From: Lentimicrobium sp.
Lineage (GTDB): Bacteria; Bacteroidota; Bacteroidia; Bacteroidales; Lentimicrobiaceae
DNA: 55,223 nucleotides
Assembly: GCA_019429275.1 (NCBI GenBank)
Contig: JAHYJC010000032.1
Span: 1-55,223, forward strand
Reading direction: 5' to 3'
This document shows, one piece after another, positions 32,690 through 41,377 of this stretch; position 1 is the stretch's first letter, and the number at the start of each line of letters is the position of its first letter. The notes beneath the pieces were generated by a model. The model saw only the letters and a list, made by a program, of their open reading frames with translations, did no database searches and was not told the origin of the DNA. A program made the position numbers and the translations under genes.

Positions 32690-34840
32690 ATGATCAAGCG
32701 TATCACCTTCTTAAAAAGCTGGATAGCTGTTCTGGCACTGACAGCCTGCACATCAACCACTGAACCAACTATAAAAACAACCATGCAAAGCGACTTCCCG
32801 CCACCCCCTGTAGCTGAAATTAAACTGGTAACTTTTAATGAATTCGGCAACGAAAGGATTGATAACTATTTCTGGCTAAAGGAAAAAGAAAATCCAGAGG
32901 TATTGGCTTACCTTAACGCTGAGAATGATTATTGCGATACGGTAATGAAATCCACACTTCCCCTTCAGGAAAAACTTTTTGCCGAAATGAAGGGCCGTAT
33001 CAAAGAAACCGACGAAACTGTGCCGCAGCTTGACAACGGGTATTACTACTATTCGCGCACCGAAGAAGGAAAACAATACCGGATTTTCTGCCGCAAAAAA
33101 GGCGATGTTTCAGCTCCTGAAGAGATAATTTTTGATGTAAACCAAATGGCCGAAGGCAAACCGGCATTTATTTTTGCAGGATATGACATCAGCAGCAATA
33201 GCAAACTGGCTGCCTATGCATCGAACGAAACGGGATCTTTTGCTGATTTTTCCCTGAAATTTAAAGATCTGGAATCGGGTAATGACCTCGCGCTGAGCAT
33301 TGATAAAGTGCAGGGCTTTGCCTGGGCCAACGACAACAAAACAGTTTTTTATACTGTGGGTAATGATGCTTTACGTGCATGGAGGGTTTACCGCATCGAC
33401 ATATCAGACAACAAACCGGCCGAACTGGTTTTTGAAGAACCCAACGAACAGTTTATTGTGTATGTTGAAAAAAGCAAAACCAACGATTTTATCTTTATTA
33501 CTACTGCAAGCATCTCCACTTCCGAAATCCATTTAATACCGGCCAACGAACCTGAGGGAAAATTCAAACCCTTCATTTCCAGGGTAAAGGATGTTGAATA
33601 TCATGTTTATCACCATAGAGATAAATTCTTTGTTCAATACAAAGACCGCGACAACCTGAATTCTATGGTTTATGAAGCACCCCTTAAGGGATATGAAGAC
33701 CGCAACACATGGAAAGTGCTGATTCCGCACGACAAGGATACAAAACTTGAGAGACTTGATATTTTTCAGGATTACCTGACTGCTCAGATGCGGAGGAACG
33801 GGCTCAACGAAATCAATATTATTGGGCTGAAAGATGGCGAACAGAAAACCATCAGTTTCCCTGAACCTGTTTATACGGCAAACATGAACGAAACTCCCGA
33901 ATATAACTCCGCAACACTTCGCTACAGCTACACCTCTCTCAACCGGCCCAACAGTGTGTTTGAATATGAGTTGCCGACCGGAAAAAGCACCCTGCTGAAA
34001 CAACAGGAAATTCCCGGTGGTTTTAATCCCGATGATTATACCGTAGAGCGGGTTTGGGCAACGGCTGAAGATGGTATTAAAGTCCCAATGTCGGTGGTAT
34101 ATAAAAAATCGCTGAAAAAAGATGGTAGCAATCCTGCTTTGCTATACTCTTACGGATCTTATGGATCAAGCTCTGATGCCTATTTTATTTCAAGTTTCTA
34201 CAGTTTGATTGACCGTGGATTTGTTTACGCCATTGCACAGATTCGCGGCGGCAGCGACATGGGTGAACATTGGTACGAAGATGGCAAACTGCTAAAAAAG
34301 AAAAACACTTTTACCGATTTCATCTCCTGTGCCGAAAAACTGATAGAAGATAAATACACAGCTGCGAATAAACTGGCCATTATGGGTGGAAGTGCCGGCG
34401 GTTTGCTGGTGGGTGCGGTTGTCAATATGCGGCCTGATCTTTTCAACACCGTGGTGGCACAGGTTCCTTTTGTGGATGTGATCACCACCATGCTCGACAC
34501 CAGCCTGCCACTAACCACCCAGGAATACGAAGAGTGGGGTAATCCGAACGAGGAAGAGTATTATAACTACATGCTTACCTATTCGCCTTACGACAACATA
34601 AAAGCACAAAACTACCCCAATATGCTGATTACCGGTGGATTGAATGACTCACAGGTAGGCTATCAGGAGCCGGCCAAATTCACCGCCAAACTCAGGGCTA
34701 TGAAAACCGACAACAACATTCTGCTTTTGAAAACCAATATGGAATCAGGTCATGGTGGTGCTACCGGCCGTTTTGATGCGCTGAAGGAAACGGCATTTGA
34801 GGTAGCTTTCATCCTGACAAGGGTTGGAATGAATGAATAA
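32690..34840 (+). CDS. Prolyl oligopeptidase family serine peptidase (oligopeptidase B-like, S9A)
   Basis: 716 residues. A lipoprotein-type signal (SWIAVLALTACTST) places it in the envelope. Residues 45-440 form the S9A beta-propeller (YFWLKEKENPEVLAYLNAEND...; GYYYYSRTEEGKQYRIFCRKKG). The C-terminal alpha/beta hydrolase domain has the nucleophile Ser in MGGSAGGLLVGAV (about residue 567), Asp in GGLNDSQVGYQEP (about 652) and His in ESGHGG (about 686). The sequence follows the PtrB branch (RGGSDMGEHWYEDGKLLKKKNTFTDF). It cleaves short peptides, likely after basic residues or Pro. Confidence 0.93.
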   Translation: MIKRITFLKSWIAVLALTACTSTTEPTIKTTMQSDFPPPPVAEIKLVTFNEFGNERIDNYFWLKEKENPEVLAYLNAENDYCDTVMKSTLPLQEKLFAEMKGRIKETDETVPQLDNGYYYYSRTEEGKQYRIFCRKKGDVSAPEEIIFDVNQMAEGKPAFIFAGYDISSNSKLAAYASNETGSFADFSLKFKDLESGNDLALSIDKVQGFAWANDNKTVFYTVGNDALRAWRVYRIDISDNKPAELVFEEPNEQFIVYVEKSKTNDFIFITTASISTSEIHLIPANEPEGKFKPFISRVKDVEYHVYHHRDKFFVQYKDRDNLNSMVYEAPLKGYEDRNTWKVLIPHDKDTKLERLDIFQDYLTAQMRRNGLNEINIIGLKDGEQKTISFPEPVYTANMNETPEYNSATLRYSYTSLNRPNSVFEYELPTGKSTLLKQQEIPGGFNPDDYTVERVWATAEDGIKVPMSVVYKKSLKKDGSNPALLYSYGSYGSSSDAYFISSFYSLIDRGFVYAIAQIRGGSDMGEHWYEDGKLLKKKNTFTDFISCAEKLIEDKYTAANKLAIMGGSAGGLLVGAVVNMRPDLFNTVVAQVPFVDVITTMLDTSLPLTTQEYEEWGNPNEEEYYNYMLTYSPYDNIKAQNYPNMLITGGLNDSQVGYQEPAKFTAKLRAMKTDNNILLLKTNMESGHGGATGRFDALKETAFEVAFILTRVGMNE

Positions 34841-35100
34841 GCTGTTAAAAGTGTGGCCATTATTATGCTTATACTAACATTTATTCAGTGCATTAAAAGA
34901 TATGGGTTTCGATGTATTTTAACCGAACCGTAATTGAATAAAATAAGCTAGTATCACATCATGACTTTCGGATATTGACAAATTTTAATTATTGCAATAT
35001 AATTTTTTAGCTGTCATTAATTGTCAAACATTTTTAAAGCTAAGAAAAATCAAAGTTTGAATAATAATTTATGAATTAAAGTTGTGGAGGAACTGAAAAA
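34841..35100. other. Intergenic region without a recognised feature
   Basis: AT-rich, no open frame with coding character and no strong hairpin. It separates the S9 peptidase from the ClpP-like gene, whose promoter presumably lies here but could not be pinned down. Confidence 0.4.
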
Positions 35101-35640
35101 ATGAAAGCACGTTTCAAAATTATTCCTGAAAGAAGTTTGCACCTTAGTCGTGAATTTAATGAAAGAGATGCAGACATACTGATTGGTAAGCTGTTTGAAC
35201 TCAATCAAAGCAAAGGAAATATATTTCTTCAGATTAACAGTGGCGGAGGCAGTTTTGCCGGATCGCAAAAAATTTATGACAATATAGCCTTGAGCCCAAA
35301 TCCGGTAATCGGCGTGGTTGCCGGTGATTGTTTTTCGGGAGCTTCTATAATTTTACAGGCATGTTCAAAAAGACTTGCCACAAAGAACTCCCGACTACTT
35401 ATTCATCATGTATCTTATCCAATCAGATTAAATATTAAGCATTCTGATACAATTGAAGGATTATCGGCAAAGATTCTCGATGATATGGCCCAGATTAAAA
35501 CAAACGAAGAAATTCTAATCAGAATATTGGGGGAAAAATTAAAGGTTTCGACTGATCAGATTCTTCAATTATTGGATAAGGAAGAGATGATGAACCCCAA
35601 AAAAGCCCTGGCAACAGGGTTAATTGATGAAATTATATAA
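35101..35640 (+). CDS. ClpP-like serine protease (stand-alone)
   Basis: 179 residues, shorter than canonical ClpP (about 195-220). The fold is recognisable: FLQINSGGGSFAGSQKIYDNI, catalytic Ser in VVAGDCFSGASIILQACS, catalytic His in SRLLIHHVSYP, and a C-terminal ATGLIDEI corresponding to the turn after the catalytic Asp region. The nucleophile motif FSGAS differs from the usual ASMGA of housekeeping ClpP, so it belongs to a divergent branch. No Clp ATPase gene is nearby, and the DUF1801 gene follows after 12 nt. Confidence 0.8.
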   Translation: MKARFKIIPERSLHLSREFNERDADILIGKLFELNQSKGNIFLQINSGGGSFAGSQKIYDNIALSPNPVIGVVAGDCFSGASIILQACSKRLATKNSRLLIHHVSYPIRLNIKHSDTIEGLSAKILDDMAQIKTNEEILIRILGEKLKVSTDQILQLLDKEEMMNPKKALATGLIDEII

Positions 35641-35652
35641 AACAGGAACTTT

Positions 35653-35997
35653 TTGTCATTTATTAAATGGAATCAGGTTACAAAATACATCCTCAAAGCG
35701 CCCAAAGTACAAAAGAAACTGATGGAAGAAATCAGGGCATTGATTCACGGTGAAGTTCCGGAAGTAGTGGAAAATTTCAAATGGAGCCGTCCTGTTTTTT
35801 CAACCGGCAAAGACTTCGCTTATTTTAAAACCACAAAAGCATATCTTACGTTTGGGTTCTTTGAATCTGATAAAATCAGGGACAATTCACATCTTCTGGA
35901 AGGAACCGGAAAAGAAATGAGGCATATAAAACTCAGAAAAACCACTGATTTTCAGCCCGATATCATAATAAACTGGATTCAGCAAATAACTGCATAA
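35653..35997 (+). CDS. DUF1801 (YdhG-like) protein
   Basis: 114 residues. The DUF1801 pattern is evident: KVQKKLMEEIRALIHGEVPEVVENFKWSRPVFSTGKDFAYFKTTKAYLTFGFFESDKI, then LLEGTGKEMRHIKLRK. The frame opens with TTG at 35653; no earlier ATG is possible because an in-frame stop (the clpP-like stop, 35638-35640) lies just upstream, so a TTG start with SD-like AACAGGAAC is the best reading. Family function is unknown; the fold resembles iron-sulfur-chaperone-like YdhG proteins. Likely cotranscribed with the ClpP-like gene. Confidence 0.8.
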   Translation: MSFIKWNQVTKYILKAPKVQKKLMEEIRALIHGEVPEVVENFKWSRPVFSTGKDFAYFKTTKAYLTFGFFESDKIRDNSHLLEGTGKEMRHIKLRKTTDFQPDIIINWIQQITA

Positions 35998-36010
35998 TGC
36001 GAGATTGACA

Positions 36011-36598
36011 ATGACAAAAACACTAACCACGCTTCTGTTCCTGATCCTTACTTTTAGTGCAACCTTCGGGCAATCCTCATTATACAAAAGGCTGGCTGAC
36101 TCTGCTTTGGTTCTGACAAGGCAAAAAGTTCAATACGATCCGGCCTATGTCAGAATAGCCTACCCAAACGGAGATGTATCGCCTGATAAAGGAGTTTGTA
36201 CCGATGTTGTTATCAGAGCATACAGAAAACTTGGCATCGATCTGCAAAAAGAAGTTCATGAGGACATGAAAGCTAACTTTGACAAATATCCCAAAAAATG
36301 GGGTTTAACAGGGCCTGACAAAAATATTGATCACCGCAGGGTTACCAACCTCATGACCTTTTTTAAAAGAAACGGAATAGTCCTGAACATAACAAAAAAT
36401 CCTGATGACTATCTGCCTGGCGACATAGTCTGCTGGGACCTGGGAGGCGGAATAACACACATAGGTATTGTGTCAGGAAAAAAGACAGCTGACGGATCAA
36501 GACATCTGATTGTCCATAATATCGGCGCAGGACAGGTTGTGGAAGACTGTTTATTCAGTTTTTATAAAATCATTGGACATTACAGGTACGAAAAATAA
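36011..36598 (+). CDS. DUF1287 family exported protein
   Basis: About 195 residues from the ATG at 36011 (TTG at 36005 is possible). Signal peptide MTKTLTTLLFLILTFSATFGQ. The DUF1287 core shows GVCTDVVIRAYRKLGIDLQKEVHEDM, HRRVTNLMTFFKRNG, PGDIVCWDLGGGITHIGIVSG and LIVHNIGAGQVVEDCLF. Cys in GVCTD, His in GGITHIG and the following region arrange like an NlpC/P60 cysteine peptidase or amidase, so a cell-wall role is plausible. It starts 13 nt after the DUF1801 gene. Confidence 0.87.
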   Translation: MTKTLTTLLFLILTFSATFGQSSLYKRLADSALVLTRQKVQYDPAYVRIAYPNGDVSPDKGVCTDVVIRAYRKLGIDLQKEVHEDMKANFDKYPKKWGLTGPDKNIDHRRVTNLMTFFKRNGIVLNITKNPDDYLPGDIVCWDLGGGITHIGIVSGKKTADGSRHLIVHNIGAGQVVEDCLFSFYKIIGHYRYEK

Positions 36599-36678
36599 AA
36601 GATTTGTGATGCACGATACAGACAACCAAAATTGAAGGTTGTCGAAAATCAGGCGGGTAAGAACAATTTAAACCACCA

Positions 36679-37314
36679 ATGTCAGAACATCTGTTTCATT
36701 TTATATCAGCCGGAGTTTTGCTGGGATTATCGGCAGGGGTTTCACCAGGCCCTTTATTGACGCTTGTTCTTACACAAAGCATAAAACACAATCGTACCGA
36801 AGGCATTAAAGTTGCCATCACACCATTAATCACCGATTTGCCTATAATCCTAACTACTTTATTGATTTTAAACCAGGTTGCACAGTTCAATTTAATACTG
36901 GCTGCAATCTCATTTGTAGGCGGAATATTCGTTGCTTATCTGGGGGTTGAATCAATAAAGATCAGGGGATTAAATATCAATCTGCAGGATGCAGAACCAG
37001 GATCATTGAAAAAAGGGATCATCACAAATTTGTTAAACCCAAGCCCTTACCTTTTCTGGGCAACGGTTGGCACTCCATTATTATTCAAATCTTTCCAGAT
37101 CAATTTACTTTCTACCATACTCTTTCTGACTTCGTTCTACGTTTTTTTGATCGGCTCCAAAATCATGATTGCCACTTTGGCAGCCAGAACTAAATTCTTT
37201 ATGAATCAAAAAACTTACGTTATCATCATGCGGATTCTGGGAGTTGCACTACTGGCATTTTCTGTTATATTGATTGTTGAAGGAGTAAAATATCTGCAGC
37301 TTTATAAACATTAA
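36679..37314 (+). CDS. LysE family amino-acid exporter
   Basis: 211 residues with about six hydrophobic helices. The N-terminal signature GVLLGLSAGVSPGPLLTLVLTQSIKHNRTEGIKVAITPLITDLPII is that of LysE/RhtB translocators, including the PGP motif. FVGGIFVAYLGVESIK and ITNLLNPSPYLFWATVGTPLLF are further family blocks. It exports amino acids or related compounds across the inner membrane; the substrate cannot be told. No regulator gene is adjacent. Confidence 0.88.
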   Translation: MSEHLFHFISAGVLLGLSAGVSPGPLLTLVLTQSIKHNRTEGIKVAITPLITDLPIILTTLLILNQVAQFNLILAAISFVGGIFVAYLGVESIKIRGLNINLQDAEPGSLKKGIITNLLNPSPYLFWATVGTPLLFKSFQINLLSTILFLTSFYVFLIGSKIMIATLAARTKFFMNQKTYVIIMRILGVALLAFSVILIVEGVKYLQLYKH

Positions 37315-37412
37315 GAAATCATTGTTGTCCGGTTAAAAGCCGATCCGATTCCTGAATTCCATGTGATAAAGTAAAAGAAAAAAGAAAAAAATGCAGACAC
37401 GTTCCTAATAAA

Positions 37413-37434
37413 AAACCAACAGACCAGTTGGTTT
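37413..37434. promoter_or_regulatory. Palindrome AAACCAAC-N6-GTTGGTTT
   Basis: Perfect 8-bp arms (37413-37420 and 37427-37434) around AGACCA. The shape resembles a TetR-family operator or a hairpin recognised by the RAYT gene that begins at 37493. No regulator gene is left nearby. The remaining sequence between 37315 and 37492 shows no gene. Confidence 0.4.
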
Positions 37435-37492
37435 ACGAAATATACAACCAAACCGAAGAAAAAATTGAGATAAATGAAAACAGCGATAAAAG

Positions 37493-38233
37493 ATGTATAA
37501 CCCAGCCAAACACCATCGCCACAGCATACGCCTGAAAGGTTACGATTATTCGCAGGCGGGATTGTATTTTATTACCATTTGCACCCAAAACCGTGCATGT
37601 TTGTTTGGCAAAATAGAAAACGGGATAATGATATTAAACGATGCCGGGCGAATGGTTGAGAACAATTGGTTAAAATTGCCGGTACGGTTTCAAAATATTG
37701 TTTTACACGAATACATCGTTATGCCCAACCATTTTCACGCCATCATGGAAATTATCGGGGCGCCCCCTGTGATTGCCCAAAACAATACGGTCGCCCAAAA
37801 CAATTCGGGCACCCAAAACAATTCGGTCGCCCAAAACAATACGGTCGCCCAAAACAATACGGGCACCCAAAACAATTCGGGCACCCAAAACAATTCGGTC
37901 GCCCAAAACAATTCGGGCACCCAAAACAATTCGGGCACCCAAAACAATTCGGGCACCCAAAACAATTCGGGCACCCAAAACAATGAAAAAGGGCAACCAC
38001 AAGGGATTGCCCCTAAGGGTAAAACCGTTGGTGATATGGTGGGTGCATTCGAATCCATTACAACGGTGGAATATATACGTGGTGTAAAAACCAATAATTG
38101 GCAAAAATTCAATAAAAAATTATGGCAACGCAATTATCACGAACACATCATACGCAATGAACAATCGTATATAAAAATTTCCGATTATATTAAAAACAAC
38201 CCCGCAAATTGGGTTAAAGATTCGCTAAAATAG
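37493..38233 (+). CDS. REP-associated tyrosine transposase (RAYT, Y1_Tnp) with internal hexapeptide repeats
   Basis: 246 residues. The Y1 transposase core is split: residues 1-92 hold YFITICTQNRACLFGKIENG and the HUH-type motif YIVMPNHFHAIMEI; residues 165-246 hold KTVGDMVGAFESITTVEYIRGVKTNNWQKFNKKLWQRNYHEHIIRNEQSYIKISDYIKNNPANW, where the Tyr in YHEHIIRNEQSY or SDYI is the candidate nucleophile. Between them lie about 70 residues of (A/T)QNN(S/T)(G/V) repeats. RAYTs nick and move REP hairpins. The insertion sits in a loop that varies in this family, so the enzyme may still be active. No terminal repeats mark an IS. Confidence 0.85.
   Translation: MYNPAKHHRHSIRLKGYDYSQAGLYFITICTQNRACLFGKIENGIMILNDAGRMVENNWLKLPVRFQNIVLHEYIVMPNHFHAIMEIIGAPPVIAQNNTVAQNNSGTQNNSVAQNNTVAQNNTGTQNNSGTQNNSVAQNNSGTQNNSGTQNNSGTQNNSGTQNNEKGQPQGIAPKGKTVGDMVGAFESITTVEYIRGVKTNNWQKFNKKLWQRNYHEHIIRNEQSYIKISDYIKNNPANWVKDSLK
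37775..37984 (+). repeat. 18-nt tandem repeat inside the RAYT gene
   Basis: Eleven full copies and one 12-nt partial copy of an 18-nt unit such as GCCCAAAACAATTCGGGC (210 nt in all). Variants alternate ATACGG/ATTCGG and GTC/GCA at fixed positions. The unit length keeps the frame and encodes QNN-rich hexapeptides. None of the six frames contains a stop across the whole array. Confidence 0.93.
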
Positions 38234-38319
38234 TGTGCCTGTCTCAACGCAAGTTGTTATGGAAATTGCCCGTTTTTTCACCTATGGAATTGCCCCAGCC
38301 GAAATACAACCTGAGAGAA

Positions 38320-39459
38320 ATGAATAAATACCTGATTCTTTTACTCATTTGGACAACCAACCTGCTGACCGCCTCCGCACAGAATAGTGATACTATTCTT
38401 TTCAGCGGGCAGGCTTCGATATGGGCAAATTATAATTTTGATCAGGAACTACCTGTAAGGGCCGGCGCAAGATACATTCCGCAGGCAAATTACAGGCTTG
38501 TCAAAGGCAACAAATTGTTTGATGCTGAATTGTCGCTGAATCTGAATGGTTCTGCGGCGCTGCATCCATTCGACTCAATAACTGGTGAAGCAAACCTTAA
38601 ACCATACCGCGCCTGGATCAGGTATTCCGGATTACAATTTGAAATCAGGGCCGGATTGCAAAAAATCAACTTCGGGTCGGCAGCTATGCTGCGTCCGCTT
38701 ATGTGGTTCGACAAACTTGATCCGCGCGACCCCCTTCAGCTAACCGACGGAGTGTGGGGGATACTCGGACGGTACTATTTCCTGAACAATGCCAACCTCT
38801 GGCTATGGGTCATCCTGCCTTCCGAAAAGCCAAAAACATGGGAATTCGTCGGTTCAAATACGAAATATCCTGAATCGGGCGGACGGATTCAGCTTCCTGT
38901 TCCAAAAGGCGAAATGGCTTTTACAGCACACCGGCGCATGGCCGATATGCGCGATAACCTGTTGAGCCTGCCAGACTATGCCGAAGTGCCTGAAACCCGT
39001 CTGGGACTTGACGGAAAATGGGATCTGGGCATTGGATTGTGGTTTGAGGCATCTCAGATCAGTTTTTCAAGATCTGTTAAGAACTTAACCCATCAGACGA
39101 TGATCAATATTGGAGCCGATTATACTTTCGGAATCGGCAACGGCCTGAATGTCATCGTTGAGCATCTTCAGGCAGCCACGGGCGAAAAATTATTCAGCTT
39201 TTCAGGCTCACTGGGCTTCACAGGATTGTCAATCAACTATCCGCTGAGTATGAAAGATAACCTGGGAGCCATTACCTATCTGGACCTGAAAAATAAAAAC
39301 AGCTATAACTTTTTGAGTTACAAACGACAATTGAGAAAACTGGATTTGCACATCATGGCTTTTCTGAATCCCGAAATTTATCAGATGCCTTATCAAACAT
39401 CCGACAATCTGATGTTTTCGGGGAAAGGGATACAACTTATGATGGTGTATAATCATTAA
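38320..39459 (+). CDS. Outer-membrane beta-barrel/porin-like protein
   Basis: About 379 residues from the ATG at 38320, chosen because it opens a signal peptide (MNKYLILLLIWTTNLLTASAQ). The mature protein is almost entirely amphipathic strands (YRAWIRYSGLQFEIRAGLQKINFGSA; LGLDGKWDLGIGLWFEASQISFS; IGADYTFGIGNGLNVIVEHLQ) and looks like a 14-18 stranded barrel. No named family is certain. It leads an operon with an ABC ATPase, two permeases and a LolA-like protein; it may be the outer-membrane exit or target of that system. Confidence 0.72.
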   Translation: MNKYLILLLIWTTNLLTASAQNSDTILFSGQASIWANYNFDQELPVRAGARYIPQANYRLVKGNKLFDAELSLNLNGSAALHPFDSITGEANLKPYRAWIRYSGLQFEIRAGLQKINFGSAAMLRPLMWFDKLDPRDPLQLTDGVWGILGRYYFLNNANLWLWVILPSEKPKTWEFVGSNTKYPESGGRIQLPVPKGEMAFTAHRRMADMRDNLLSLPDYAEVPETRLGLDGKWDLGIGLWFEASQISFSRSVKNLTHQTMINIGADYTFGIGNGLNVIVEHLQAATGEKLFSFSGSLGFTGLSINYPLSMKDNLGAITYLDLKNKNSYNFLSYKRQLRKLDLHIMAFLNPEIYQMPYQTSDNLMFSGKGIQLMMVYNH

Positions 39460-39491
39460 AATAATTTCCAAAAAAAGCAAAGAATCAACTC

Positions 39492-40205
39492 ATGGAAAAC
39501 AGCAACACTATCATTATCAATGGCTTGTATAAGCGGTTCCCTGTCGGGAAAGGCGAATTCACCGCTTTGAGCGACATCAGCCTGAATTTTGCCCAGGGTG
39601 AATTTACAGGTCTGATCGGTCCGAGTGGTTCAGGAAAAACAACCCTGCTCAACATTATTGGCTCACTCGATGTCCCGACCGAAGGAGAAGTCCTGGTGCT
39701 GGGCAGATCAATCGGAAAACTCAATGCACGGGAGGCTGCCCGCTTGCGCAAAGAGAGCCTTGGATTTATTTTCCAGAGTTATAACCTGCTTGCCGTGCAT
39801 ACCGTTTACGAAAATGTGGAGTTTCCGCTTTTGTTGCTGAGGTTATCGGCAAGCGAACGACATAAAATGGTTTTAGATGCCCTTGAATGGGTAGGATTGA
39901 CCGACAAGATAAAATCAAAACCCCCGCAGTTGTCGGGTGGGCAATGCCAGCGCGTTGCCATAGCCAGGGCAATGGTTAAAAAACCTTCGCTGGTACTGGC
40001 CGACGAACCCACAGCAAACCTGGATGCAGCCAATTCGCATCACATTCTGCAAACCATGGAAACGCTGAACAGGGAACTGAAAACTACTTTTGTTTTTGCC
40101 ACACACGATGATAAGGTAATCAGCTACCTGAAACGCAAAATTTACCTGCTCGATGGCAGGGTTGATAAAGATGAAATCATTAACCATAATTCCCTGAAGC
40201 CATGA
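39492..40205 (+). CDS. ABC transporter ATP-binding protein (LolD/MacB type)
   Basis: 237 residues. Walker A GPSGSGKTTLLNIIG, Q-loop FIFQSYNLLAVHTVYENVEFPLLL, signature LSGGQCQRVAIARAMVKKP, Walker B LVLADEPTANLD and H-loop FATHDDKV are all present. YNLLAVHTVYENVEFPL is typical of the LolD/MacB/FtsE-like branch that powers mechanotransmission rather than classical transport. The stop overlaps the first permease by 4 nt (ATGA). A 32-nt gap separates it from the barrel gene. Confidence 0.95.
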   Translation: MENSNTIIINGLYKRFPVGKGEFTALSDISLNFAQGEFTGLIGPSGSGKTTLLNIIGSLDVPTEGEVLVLGRSIGKLNAREAARLRKESLGFIFQSYNLLAVHTVYENVEFPLLLLRLSASERHKMVLDALEWVGLTDKIKSKPPQLSGGQCQRVAIARAMVKKPSLVLADEPTANLDAANSHHILQTMETLNRELKTTFVFATHDDKVISYLKRKIYLLDGRVDKDEIINHNSLKP

Positions 40206-41377
40206 AACTCGCATTAAAACTGGCCTACCGCAATCTTATCGGCGCCGGGCTCCGAACCTGGCTCAATGTGGTTGTGTTGTCTTTCTCCTTTGTAACGATC
40301 ATCTGGCTCAAAGGGGTAATGACAGGATGGGATTACCAATCCAAAACCGATATGACCAATTGGGAAATCGGAGGCGGACAATATTGGCACAACAGCTATG
40401 ATCCGTATGATCCCTTTTCGATCAACGACAGCCATGCAGCCATTCCTGAAGATTTGGATGCGCTTGCCAAAAAGGGAGAAGCTCTTCCCATGCTACTGAT
40501 TCAGGGATCCATCTTCCCTGAAGGCAGAATGATGCCTGTGACCATAAGGGGTGTTGATCCTGATCAAACCCTTTTATACCTTCCAACAAGTAAGCTCGAC
40601 ACAACAGATGGCATAGTGCCTGCCATCATTGGCGTTCAAATGGCAAAACAAAGCCGGCTGAACGAAGGTGATTTTGTAACCCTGAGGTGGCGCGATGCCA
40701 ACGGCACTTTCGATGCAACCGATGTAATGATTGCCGCAATTTTCTCGGCAAACGTGCCCGCTGTTGACCTCGGCCAGATATATATACCGCTTTCGACCTT
40801 GCAGGATTTTGCTTTGCTTCCGGGCGAAGCCACACTCATCACCCTGAAAAATGAAGAAATGAAATGGCCCGAAAAGGAAGGATGGATTTTTAAATCAAAA
40901 AATGAGCTCACAAAGCAGGTTGATGAAATGATTAAAACCAAATCGACAGGACAAAACGTGATTTATGGAATTCTGCTGCTTCTGGCCATGCTCGCCATTT
41001 TCGACACCCAGGTTATGTCTATCTTCCGCCGGCAAAAAGAGATTGGGACTTACGTGGCATTGGGCTACACAAGGCAGGAAGTTGTGGGCTTGTTTACGGT
41101 GGAGGGCAGTATGCACGCGGTGCTGGCAGCCCTGCTTTCGGCCGCTTATGGAATGCCATTTCTGATATGGATGGCCAAAGTTGGATGGACAATGCCCATT
41201 GATGCCAGTGAATTTGGGATGGCTATAGCCCAAACCCTGTATCCGATTTACACAGTGGGGCTTGTGGTTGGAACTGTGATTATGGTTACCATAACCACAG
41301 CCATTGTCAGCTATCTGCCTTCCCGAAAAATTGCAAAAATGAATCCAACCGATGCTTTAAGAGGAAAACTACAATGA
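40202..41377 (+). CDS. FtsX/LolCE-like ABC permease 1
   Basis: 391 residues. One N-terminal helix (TWLNVVVLSFSFVTIIWLKGV), a large periplasmic domain (about 40-240), and three C-terminal helices (VIYGILLLLAMLAIFDTQVMSIFRRQKEIGTYVALGYTRQEVVGLF; LAALLSAAYGMPFLIWM; VGLVVGTVIMVTITTAIVSYLPSRKIAKMNPTDALRGK). The RRQKEIGTYVALG and PTDALRGK blocks are classic FtsX/MacB permease motifs. Overlaps both neighbours by 4 nt, so it forms a heterodimer with permease 2. Confidence 0.92.
   Translation: MKLALKLAYRNLIGAGLRTWLNVVVLSFSFVTIIWLKGVMTGWDYQSKTDMTNWEIGGGQYWHNSYDPYDPFSINDSHAAIPEDLDALAKKGEALPMLLIQGSIFPEGRMMPVTIRGVDPDQTLLYLPTSKLDTTDGIVPAIIGVQMAKQSRLNEGDFVTLRWRDANGTFDATDVMIAAIFSANVPAVDLGQIYIPLSTLQDFALLPGEATLITLKNEEMKWPEKEGWIFKSKNELTKQVDEMIKTKSTGQNVIYGILLLLAMLAIFDTQVMSIFRRQKEIGTYVALGYTRQEVVGLFTVEGSMHAVLAALLSAAYGMPFLIWMAKVGWTMPIDASEFGMAIAQTLYPIYTVGLVVGTVIMVTITTAIVSYLPSRKIAKMNPTDALRGKLQ

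Noticed and set aside
37775-37984. Possible CRISPR array
   Set aside because: Units are contiguous 18-mers without unique spacers and lie in frame inside a gene; no cas genes nearby.
37666-38133. Additional open frames across the 18-nt repeat (PKQFGH..., LFWVPE..., CFGCPN...)
   Set aside because: All arise because the repeat unit lacks stops in every frame; only the RAYT frame continues into recognisable domains.
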